Of a stretch of DNA of 32,500 nucleotides, positions 1 through 7,384 are shown piece by piece. The notes beneath the pieces are model-generated. The model did not search any database and had not been told where the DNA came from. It was given only the letters and a program-made list of their open reading frames with translations. The translations under genes and the position numbers were made by a program. Positions within the stretch are counted from its first letter, which is position 1; every line of letters starts with the position of its first letter. Origin of the DNA: Prorocentrum cordatum (Eukaryota; Sar; Dinophyceae; Prorocentrales; Prorocentraceae); assembly GCA_963575745.1 (NCBI GenBank), contig CAUYUJ010017811.1:2501-35000 (forward strand), given 5' to 3'.

Positions 1-1534
1 ATTCTCCAAATCTTGATGTACATGAATTTATTTCTCGAATCCTAATTAAGTATTCAAGGCTAGGTTTTAAGAAATAGACATATCGAATCTAAGACAGCCG
101 TTTATGAGAAGAAGAACAGAAGATTTAGCTGAATGGATTGATATTAGAATTATTAGTCTATTAGTATTGTATGGTATGTGCATTGATCTTTTATCAATTC
201 AGAGATGTGTTGTTTGATTGTTGTTGAAACAGACAAATATTACACGTTGAACATAAGAATCGAAAGTGAGTGGCAAGGATCGCAGCAAGTTTATCGATAT
301 AACCAATAAGTGTTATTATCATTAATTGTTTTCAACATGACATCGAATTTATACATGTTGTTCAAGTTTTTTCATGACGGTTGGTGCAAAAGAAACGTGA
401 CCAATGAACGAGTCTGTATTCGACAAGTATTCTCGAAGAATATGGTGAACGTTTGCGACGCAATTATTTGGTGATTGAAAGCGTTGTAATCCGACAGGTG
501 CATCAAGTATGCGCGATTATTTTCGAAGGAATTCAGAGAGTGATTGTCAATAAAACAGGAAGGAGGGTGGGAAAATGACCAATACGAAAAATCCAAAAAC
601 ATTTGTTCCATAAGCGGAGGTTGTTGCACAATCATGTGAGCGTTTTTCTTATCCAAGTGCTTTCGGAAGTTTTTTCGTTTGAATCGAAGTGATTTTAGAG
701 AAGACGAGACAATAAGAAACAGAATTCGTAAGTGCCAAAGTTTTGAGAGTCTGACAAATCCAGCGATTCTTAGTCAGAGCATATACGTGTGTCTCATGTC
801 ATTCGGAAGCAACACAGAACGATTCAAAGATATTAGACCCAAGTTGCAGATTACATTTTTGTTTTTGTTATTCAAGCAGTTTTTCATGTTTGAGATTATC
901 CGAATTTAGTGTTGATTCAAGGTTGTTATATCGGATTATTAGAAATAAATAGTAAATAAATAACAAAATTGAAATAGACAAATAACGGAATGAAGAAATG
1001 GAAGACATCGATGTTGTTTTGTCATTCGATATATTTAAATCATCATGTGACATGTTCATTATATTCTTTTAGTGTTATTATTTCAATATCTAATGCATGT
1101 TCTGATTATTTCAAATCCGTAATATACGGCCGATTGTATCACCGAGTAAAGAATGCATCAATTCATGAATTGTTTTGTTATCGATTTCGTCGCCGAAATT
1201 ACATTTAAAATTTGTTTTCTATGCTCAATTTTAATGTTATCATGCATTGTGATTTTGCATCGATTTGTTCGATATGATCAATCATGTGTGCGTCTTGAAG
1301 AGCGAGGTCGTTCTGGAAAACCGATTTTAATTTTTCAAACAGTTTTTTTCGATTGATAAAATAATTGAAGCGAAGCGAATACAAGTGATAAGGTCAAGAA
1401 CATTGTGGTTTAGGCTGTTATGGCGAGAAGTTATTGAACCAAATTCTTCCATCGTGTGTCGCCCAGCGGCGTCGGCCGCCATGCTTGTGTTCTCGCCCAT
1501 TAGCAATGACTTTTTTGGAGGTTACGCTTTGCTT
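1..1534. other. AT-rich flank, no recognisable gene
   Basis: This stretch is visibly AT-rich and contrasts with the GC-rich retrotransposon that starts at 1535. It holds only short open frames (all under about 100 codons) with no recognisable domain, and I see no LINE motif, tRNA-like cloverleaf or long repeat. It is probably host intergenic DNA, and it is the best sample of host composition in the window. Introns or exons of a host gene cannot be excluded. Confidence 0.5.
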
Positions 1535-1550
1535 TCAGAAGCTATCATTG

Positions 1551-1599
1551 CCTGTCGCCGGGGCGGTCTGGGTATCTTTTGCCTGTCGCCGGGGCGGTC
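1551..1599 (+). promoter_or_regulatory. Tandem GC boxes in the 5' UTR of E1
   Basis: The 18-mer CCTGTCGCCGGGGCGGTC occurs at 1551-1568 and again, identically, at 1582-1599, a period of 31 bp. E5 has two matching boxes and E7 has one complete box plus the end of a first one. Conservation at the same distance from the ORF1 start across lineages suggests an internal promoter element or an RNA-level 5' UTR signal. The function is inferred. Confidence 0.55.
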
Positions 1600-1638
1600 A
1601 ACCACCTGATACATCTCGGTTGTCCTAGTTTGTTCGCA

Positions 1639-4600
1639 ATGTCTGGCGCTGCTGCAGCCGCTCTTCCTGGCGAGGCAACCGACCTTAACCAGAGCATCTT
1701 GGGGACGCATTCCAGTGGAGGTGTCGGGAAGGGGCCGTTGAGTCGATTGTCAGATCGTGCTAATGCTGTGAAAGCTGCCTTGGCTCGTTCGCCTGGGGGT
1801 ACGCCGGAACAGAAAAAACTTCGAACCGATGACATGATGGACGCGTGTGAGAGTCAATCGAAGGTGGAGTTTACTCCCGCGCCCGCCTTTCCAGGTGTCG
1901 GGAGCGGGAACGTAGAGCCGAGCGCCGTTGCATCTGCAGCGGCTGCTCCCGGAGCCGGCCTATTGGAAGGCAGTTCCGGTGCATGCAAAGGCCCCTTGGG
2001 TGGCGTGCATGCGGCTCCCGGGACTTGCATGGGAGGCAGTCCTGGTGGTGAGCTGAGCGCTGCTACTTTTGTGGCGGCCGCTCCCGGTTCTGGCCCTGCG
2101 GGTGGCGGTTCCGGTGCGTGCAATGGCCCTACGGGTGGCATGCATGCGGCTCCCGGGACCTGTTCTGCAGGTGGTCCCGGTGAGGGCGCGCCAGGAGTGG
2201 ATGTTATCCCCCTGGCCCCGGGCGTGGGCTCCGTCCCCCCGGGTGGTGTCCCTGGTGCGGGTTTTGTCCCCCAGCCGGCACCAGCCCTTCCTGCGTTCCC
2301 GGCAGGTGCATCTGCTGGCGAAGCGGCGTTATTCGATGCATTGAAGCACATGAACTCCAATATGGCCACCAATACTTCGATGATTTCGATGTATAGCAGA
2401 ATCACAATCGAGACTAAAGAGGCCATTGCAGTGGCCGTCGATCCATTGAAAGACGAAATGCAAGATCTGAGGGAGCGCTTGCAGCAGCTCGAGACCAGTT
2501 CGGGGACAGGATCTGTTGGCAAACGCCACCTGGCGCTGCTCAGCGCGATGGATGTGTCGAACCGTCGCGTCGCCTTTGTCGGGTTCGACGGGGACGACCT
2601 CAACGCGCGCGTCCTGGAGATCAACAGATATGCGGCGTCGCTGCAGAACGTGCCGAATGGCGTCGTCGGGCACTTTTTCTCCGGCCCTAAGAATAGCCAG
2701 AAGATAACCCGCGCTTCGTACCTCGAGTTCCCGTCTCCGCCGGAGGCGGCTGCTTTTTTCAACGTGGCCAAGACGCAGCGTTTCACCTTGTCGTCGAACG
2801 GTCGCGCCGTCACTGTCAAACCGGCAAAATCCCAGGTTAATTTGGCCAGGGACTGGGCTCTCCGCCCCGCATCCCTAAGGGATCCGGAGGCGCGAGAACT
2901 GGTCCTTAAAAACTCCTTGGAGGTCGCCCGGCCCTTGCTCAAAGGCGATCATCTCGCCGAGCTTGACCACGCGAGCCTGCCAATCGATGCAGGAGTCCAG
3001 GCCAGACTCCGTCTTGATCATCTCGCCGGCCTTCGGGCTAGCTCTGGCAGTTACGCATTGCTCGCATTGCCATCCGCCCACGGTTTAGCCGTTAGTGAGC
3101 GGCCCCCGGGAACAAAACGTCTTCGCCGTCGCGGTCCTCGTTCGCACGAGGCCGTGCTCCGGAGGCAGGGCCATTTACGCTGCAGTGTTTCACTCGATCC
3201 TCCTCCCACCTCGGTTCCCCTTCCTCCCGTTCCTGCTCCTTCCTCCTTCTCGAATGCCGGTTGTAATTCCAATTGCAGTGCTCAGCGTAATTTGCATCAT
3301 TATTTTAACAGTTCTTCGCAAGATACGCCTCGAGACAGGGTGCCGCGTGAATCCGGCACCTCACTGTCTCTCGCAGTTGCTGATCTCACCATCTTCCATG
3401 TTAATATCCAGAGTCTGACCCCGAAGCACCAGGCTGAGCTCGAGGGTCGTCTTCGTCTTCTTCCGAATCTGCCCGTTTGCGTTTTCCTTACGGAAACTTG
3501 GCTTGATGCCTCTTCTCCTGCTCCCTCCTTGTCTCTCTACACCGTTATTGCTAGGCGTGACAGGAATGGTCTCGGCGGTGGTGTGTTGATATTTGTTCTC
3601 ACTGCGTGTGCTCACTTGTTCTCACCACTCGAGAACTCGATTTCTGCTGAGTTGATTTGGGTTTTGTTACATTCTGATTGTGGCCCTATCTTGATGTCTT
3701 GTTTCTATCGTCCTCCATGCCACGCCGAATTAGGCAGCCTTCGCTGTTTGACGGAAGAGTGGGCCTCGCACTCCCAGCACGCGGTTGGCTCTGTTTTTGT
3801 AGGTGATTTTAACGTGCATCAGAAAGATTGGCTGTATTATTCGACTCGTAACTCTCCGGAGGGCTCATTTCTCAAAGCGTGGTGCATTTCCCATGGTTTC
3901 TTCGAGAGAGTCCGCAAACCCACGCGCCAGCGGCACTTGTTAGATTTAGTTTTGACTGATTTGCCCGAGCAAGTGTCTGCAGATGTCTTGGCACAGATCG
4001 CAGACCACAGCGCGGTCTTAGCTCGCATAGTTCTGCCGCCTTTGGCCGTTGAGGATTTCTCTAGGACAGTTTGGAACTATAAGTTTGCCAACTGGGCTGC
4101 CATTCGGTCGTCCATTCGTCGTTCCGATTGGAGTTGGATCGACGCTTGCACGCCTAATGAAGCTGCTCACCGTCTTACTGTCTTCCTAGCTCAGCGTATG
4201 CACGATTTCATCCCTAAACGCGTTTTGAACTTCTCTGCTTCGCATCCGTGGCTGGATTCTGCATCTCTCGCACTTGTCTCTGCGAAGGTGTCTGCAGCAG
4301 GGACGCCCGAGTTTCCATTGGCAGTGCGGGCTTGCAGCGATGGGTTGGTCTCCGCTTATAGCAGGTACACGGTTCGCGTTCGTGCCAAATTGCGTTCATT
4401 GCGGAAGGGTTCGAAGCAGTGGTGGCATTTATCACGCGAGTTAGTCTCTCGACGTTGTCTTCCTACCTCCCCTCCTTTGAAAGATTCCGCTGGCCAGTGG
4501 GTCATGGACGCTCCTGGCAAGGCTAACTTGTTTGCACAAGTCTTCTCATCGAAGTGGTTTTTGCCTGCTCCAGTGCGCAATGAGTTCAGTATGCTCCCTC

Positions 4601-6210
4601 CTTGTCGCCTCTCTGACTCTTTCGTGCCTCTCCGGGCGCGCTCGGCATTTCGAGTGTTATCATCTTTGCGCGTTGACAGCGGGACCGGACCTGACCTCCT
4701 CCCTGCCAGGGTGTTGAAGATTTGCGCACGTGAGCTCACAATACCATTTACCAAACTCGCGAGGCTCATTTTGAATCGTGGCGAGTGGCCTCGTGTGTGG
4801 ACTTCGCATTGGATCCACCCTCTACACAAGAGGCATTCTAAGCACAATGCGGACCACTATCGTGGTATCCATCTTACCCCCCAACTTTCGAAAGCCATGG
4901 AACGATTTCTCGGCGAACAGTTTATTCCTAGAGCAGTGTCCGAAGGCTGTTTCGGCATGTTTCAATTTGCTTACACGCCGGGCCGGGGCGCTAGAGACGC
5001 GCTGCTATGGCTTGTATTGTTTTCAATTCAGGCTTTCGGGGAGGGTGGCCGCGTAGGGCTGTACTGTTCTGACGTTTCCGGAGCTTTCGATCGAGTGCGG
5101 GCCGAGCGCTTGTTACAGAAGTTGGCTGCCGCTCCGATTCCTCGCAGCATCTTCCGAGTAATTCAGAGTTGGCTTGAGCCTCGCTCTGCGAATGTCGTGG
5201 TCGGCGGAGCCCACTCGGAACTGTTCGAAATGTTGAACATGGTGTTCCAGGGCACGGTTTGGGGCCCTCCACTTTGGAACATTTTCTTCCGAGATGCGTC
5301 TGATGCAGTACGAGGGCTCAATTTTGAAGAAATTGTTTACGCTGACGATTTCAATGCGCTGAAAAAGTACGGTGCTTCCGTTAGTACGGCGAGTATCCTC
5401 ACGAACCTCCGGGAGTGTCAATCCATTCTGCACACTTGGGGTCTCGCTAATTCAGTTGTTTTCGACGCTGGTAAGGAAAGCCACCACATTTTAAGCCATA
5501 GGCAGCCGCGCGGCGACTCATTTAGATACCTCGGTGTAGCATTTGATTGCCAGCTTCGAATGCACGCAGCCATCGACGAATGTGCAGCGACTTGTCACAC
5601 GCGTGTTATGTGTCTTTTGCGCACGAAGCGTTTCCATACACTCTCGGAAATGGTGCTCTTGTACAAAAGTCATGTGTTGTCATACGCTGAATACCGCACG
5701 CCTGCGATCGCGCACGCATCGTGTAGTGCACTCCATGTGCTAGATGCCGTTCAAGACAGGTTTCTGCGCGCCGTTGGCCTTTCGGCCGAGGACGCTTGTG
5801 AGCACTTCAATTTAGCACCGTTGAACACCCGGAGAGATATTGCTATCTTGGGCGTGCTTCATAGGTCTGCAATTCGGCGTGGCCCCTCAATGTTTCATTC
5901 TTTATTTCGTATCGACTCCTCCCCTCCTCCTCCTCGGGCTCCTCGCCGGCATCGCCGCCATCTTGTTGATCCGTGCTCTTTGCGCGCCCAGCAGTTCGCC
6001 ACGCAGTCCGCGCTTGGCGCGGTACGTCTATATAACATACTGCCGGACTTTGTCGTCGCTGCCAACAGTACGAAAGAGTTTCAAAGTCGAATGTCTGCGC
6101 TGTTGCGATGTCGGGTTGTTGCGGGCCATGGTTCGTGGGCTTCCACGTTTTCTTGGCGCCATCCTCTTCACAACCATTGTCTACGCAACATGCGCGACTG
6201 GCGCGGCTAG
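1639..6210 (+). CDS. Fused ORF1-ORF2 polyprotein: RNA-binding domain, APE endonuclease, reverse transcriptase
   Basis: A 1523-residue protein. The ATG at 1639 is chosen because E5 has the same start and context (MSGAAAAALPG). Residues 1-230 are Ala/Gly/Pro-rich with a duplicated 45-residue unit, and 231-287 look helical. About 309-400 are RRM-like (VAFVGF, then ASYLEF, then VTVKPAKS) followed by RDWALR. Residues 494-502 are a basic motif (RLRRRGPRS) and 549-556 (QRNLHHYF) resemble a PIP box. The EN domain spans about 583-800: N589, E619 in TETWLD, YRPP, D723 and N725 in GDFN, and D789-H790. The RT spans about 1013-1300: motif A D1145 in SDVSGAFD, FQGTVWGP, and YADD at 1234-1237. A conserved C-terminal domain ends in RDWRG. 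No RNase H domain or CCHC knuckle is evident. All expected catalytic residues are present. Residues about 409-466 come from an inverted segment that removed the usual ORF1 stop. This would be the protein for target-primed reverse transcription in the nucleus. Confidence 0.88.
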   Translation: MSGAAAAALPGEATDLNQSILGTHSSGGVGKGPLSRLSDRANAVKAALARSPGGTPEQKKLRTDDMMDACESQSKVEFTPAPAFPGVGSGNVEPSAVASAAAAPGAGLLEGSSGACKGPLGGVHAAPGTCMGGSPGGELSAATFVAAAPGSGPAGGGSGACNGPTGGMHAAPGTCSAGGPGEGAPGVDVIPLAPGVGSVPPGGVPGAGFVPQPAPALPAFPAGASAGEAALFDALKHMNSNMATNTSMISMYSRITIETKEAIAVAVDPLKDEMQDLRERLQQLETSSGTGSVGKRHLALLSAMDVSNRRVAFVGFDGDDLNARVLEINRYAASLQNVPNGVVGHFFSGPKNSQKITRASYLEFPSPPEAAAFFNVAKTQRFTLSSNGRAVTVKPAKSQVNLARDWALRPASLRDPEARELVLKNSLEVARPLLKGDHLAELDHASLPIDAGVQARLRLDHLAGLRASSGSYALLALPSAHGLAVSERPPGTKRLRRRGPRSHEAVLRRQGHLRCSVSLDPPPTSVPLPPVPAPSSFSNAGCNSNCSAQRNLHHYFNSSSQDTPRDRVPRESGTSLSLAVADLTIFHVNIQSLTPKHQAELEGRLRLLPNLPVCVFLTETWLDASSPAPSLSLYTVIARRDRNGLGGGVLIFVLTACAHLFSPLENSISAELIWVLLHSDCGPILMSCFYRPPCHAELGSLRCLTEEWASHSQHAVGSVFVGDFNVHQKDWLYYSTRNSPEGSFLKAWCISHGFFERVRKPTRQRHLLDLVLTDLPEQVSADVLAQIADHSAVLARIVLPPLAVEDFSRTVWNYKFANWAAIRSSIRRSDWSWIDACTPNEAAHRLTVFLAQRMHDFIPKRVLNFSASHPWLDSASLALVSAKVSAAGTPEFPLAVRACSDGLVSAYSRYTVRVRAKLRSLRKGSKQWWHLSRELVSRRCLPTSPPLKDSAGQWVMDAPGKANLFAQVFSSKWFLPAPVRNEFSMLPPCRLSDSFVPLRARSAFRVLSSLRVDSGTGPDLLPARVLKICARELTIPFTKLARLILNRGEWPRVWTSHWIHPLHKRHSKHNADHYRGIHLTPQLSKAMERFLGEQFIPRAVSEGCFGMFQFAYTPGRGARDALLWLVLFSIQAFGEGGRVGLYCSDVSGAFDRVRAERLLQKLAAAPIPRSIFRVIQSWLEPRSANVVVGGAHSELFEMLNMVFQGTVWGPPLWNIFFRDASDAVRGLNFEEIVYADDFNALKKYGASVSTASILTNLRECQSILHTWGLANSVVFDAGKESHHILSHRQPRGDSFRYLGVAFDCQLRMHAAIDECAATCHTRVMCLLRTKRFHTLSEMVLLYKSHVLSYAEYRTPAIAHASCSALHVLDAVQDRFLRAVGLSAEDACEHFNLAPLNTRRDIAILGVLHRSAIRRGPSMFHSLFRIDSSPPPPRAPRRHRRHLVDPCSLRAQQFATQSALGAVRLYNILPDFVVAANSTKEFQSRMSALLRCRVVAGHGSWASTFSWRHPLHNHCLRNMRDWRG
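1942..2211 (+). repeat. Duplicated 45-residue Gly/Ala/Pro unit in ORF1 of E1
   Basis: Residues 102-146 and 147-191 are two copies of a 135-bp unit. Both follow the pattern GACxGPxGGxHAAPGT. E5 has the same pair, and E7 has one recognisable copy of the core. The region is low in complexity and probably disordered, possibly promoting condensation of the ORF1 protein with its RNA. Confidence 0.75.
2860..3036 (-). other. Internal inversion carrying the ORF1 stop region in E1
   Basis: Read on the minus strand, this segment encodes IKTESG, then KLGEMIAFEQGPGDLQG. This matches the sense-strand end of ORF1 in E5 (LLKTKTG, then KVGEAVAFEQGPSDLRG). It continues into a TAG at 2877-2875 inside a small inverted repeat, as in E5. 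The sense sequence matches E5 up to about 2859 (RDWA) and again from about 3037 (ASS, then LLAL, AHG). The segment is therefore inverted inside an otherwise colinear element. Its length is close to 59 codons, so the frame stays open. The inverted TAG is read as CTA, Leu413. Confidence 0.85.
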
Positions 6211-6449
6211 TCGAAGAAACAATAGTACTTCTTAACGGTGCTCCCTCTCCGTCCCCTCTCCTCCCTTCCTCCCCCCTTTCCTTCTCTCTCTTTTTAAGGT
6301 CACGCTGTCTGAACGCTCCCTGCGGTGGTTTTCGCAGCAGCAGTTGAGCACCCAGGCAGGACATCGTTTCACTGGTGGTGAGATTGCGCGCGATAACGAG
6401 GCTGGTAAAAAAAAAAAAAATAAAAAAAAAAGTATAAAAAAAAAAAAAA
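6211..6449 (+). other. 3' UTR and A-rich tail of E1
   Basis: After the TAG comes a block of almost pure pyrimidine (about 6240-6296), then a unique stretch, then GGTGGTGAGATTG and GAGGCTGGTAAAA at 6373-6410. The latter resembles the terminal motif of the other copies. The tail is A-runs broken by T and GTAT (6407-6449), consistent with priming at a poly(A) or A-rich 3' end. Confidence 0.7.
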
Positions 6450-6612
6450 TTGAAGATTTTGCCAAAGCTGCTTGCATTTCGGCACGACGATTATTGACAC
6501 GCGCTCTCTTGAGCAAGAACACCAGTCGTCGCAACGCTGGATGAGCTCATGACTGGAACTCGAAGAAACTGGAAATATGCTCCAACAACAGCTCACTCAA
6601 GCGATCTGATCG
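6450..6612. other. Short spacer between E1 tail and E2
   Basis: I recognise no ORF or repeat here. It may be host sequence or the decayed 5' UTR of E2. No GC box is present. Confidence 0.4.
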
Positions 6613-7372
6613 CCCGGGACGCAAGTTGCGTCCCAGTGTTTCGTTCCCGCTCCCGCCTGGCCTGGCGCGAGTAGCGGTTTTGGGGCCGGCCTTGCGTGTG
6701 GCAGTTTCGGACCGGGTCGGTGCTGCCCTCCCATTGGTGCGACCCCGGTCCCTCCTGGCACGGTTCTTGTGGATGGCATTTCATTGGATTTGCTCGCTGA
6801 GGCCACGCTCATGGAAGAACCGAGCCTTTCATCGTTGAAGTCTTTTGATTTCGAGAATCTGAATTCCTTGATTACCAATATGCCGTGAACGCGTCTATTC
6901 AGAATTCGCAGGCCATCATGGAGTCTGAGGATAAGTTTCGTAAAGAATAGAAAACCGGCATTTCAGAGGCTGTCGATCCCGTGAAGGATGAAATGGCAGA
7001 CTTACGTTCTACGGTGGAGAAGTTACAATTCTCATGGTTCACGAAACAACAAGAAATTATCCGTTATATCTTACGTAGAATTTCACAGTGACGTAGTCGC
7101 CCAGAATTTTTTTGCAGTCCGCGACGGACAAGCAATTTGAGATGTCTCCAGGGGAAAACGTGAAGATCAAAATGTCAGTGACCAAGATTGATTTGAGCAT
7201 AAATTGGGCGTTGCGAGGAACTGAGGCTGACAGTATGATCGGAAGTCAATAAGTGAAATCAGACTGGAAGAATCGCATTGTTACAGTGAATGGAACTGTT
7301 GTTTTCGAGCAGTCTGCTTGAGATTTAGAAGGTTCCTTTCTTCACGATTACGTCCATATGATGTTCCCGTAG
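6613..7372 (+). pseudogene. Degraded ORF1 of E2
   Basis: A Gly/Pro-rich stretch (from 6613) leads into EEPSLSSLKSFDFENLNSL, which parallels the FDALKHMNSN region of E1. A frameshift near 6887 gives IQNSQAIMESEDKFRKE, an in-frame TAG, then SEAVDPVKDEMADLR, matching AVAVDPLKDEMQDLR in E1. The first half of the RRM-like domain is missing after about 7070. The end is recognisable as KIDLSINWALRGTEAD, then VVFEQ and DLEG, with one TGA inside, and stops at the conserved TAG at 7370-7372. This is a broken RNA-binding protein gene. Confidence 0.7.
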
Positions 7373-7384
7373 GGATTCCGGGGA
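7364..7384 (+). promoter_or_regulatory. Amber stop in a predicted hairpin between ORF1 and ORF2 of E2
   Basis: Bases 7364-7369 (TTCCCG) can pair with 7379-7384 (CGGGGA), six pairs with one G-U. The TAG at 7370-7372 begins the nine-base loop. The context is CCG TAG GGA. Downstream codons stay in the same frame into the basic motif RRLRRRGLRS of ORF2. Proposed as a readthrough signal by comparison with E5 and E7. The stem alone is short. Confidence 0.45.

Larger units (their letters stand above)
1535..6450 (+). mobile_element. E1, full-length non-LTR retrotransposon, lineage A
   Basis: E1 has a 5' UTR of about 104 nt with two GC boxes, a single long ORF (1639-6210), a pyrimidine-rich 3' UTR and an interrupted A-rich tail (about 6407-6449). 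The 5' end is placed where homology to the antisense sister copy E5 begins, at the shared TCAGAAGCTATCATTGCC. Upstream of that point the two copies do not match. No LTRs are seen. E1 is the only copy here with EN, RT and C-terminal domains open in one frame, so it is probably the youngest. No convincing target-site duplication was found around the tail. Confidence 0.9.

Noticed and set aside
1-1534. Several open frames of 60 to 95 codons in the AT-rich flank
   Set aside because: Lengths are as expected by chance and the frames overlap on both strands, with no motif or coding bias that I can see.
1854-2942. 362-codon open frame on the minus strand opposite E1 ORF1
   Set aside because: It mirrors the GC-rich Gly/Ala/Pro coding sequence of the sense frame, and E5 shows the same kind of shadow. 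Only its stretch opposite 2860-3036 is meaningful, and that is explained by the inversion.
2860-3036. Twin-priming as origin of the E1 inversion
   Set aside because: Twin priming inverts the 5' part of an insertion. Here both flanks, including the complete 5' end, are in normal orientation.
7370-7372. UAG as a generally reassigned sense codon in this host
   Set aside because: TAG is also the conserved terminator after the C-terminal RDWRG-type end in E1, E3, E4, E6 and E8, so global reassignment is unlikely from these data.
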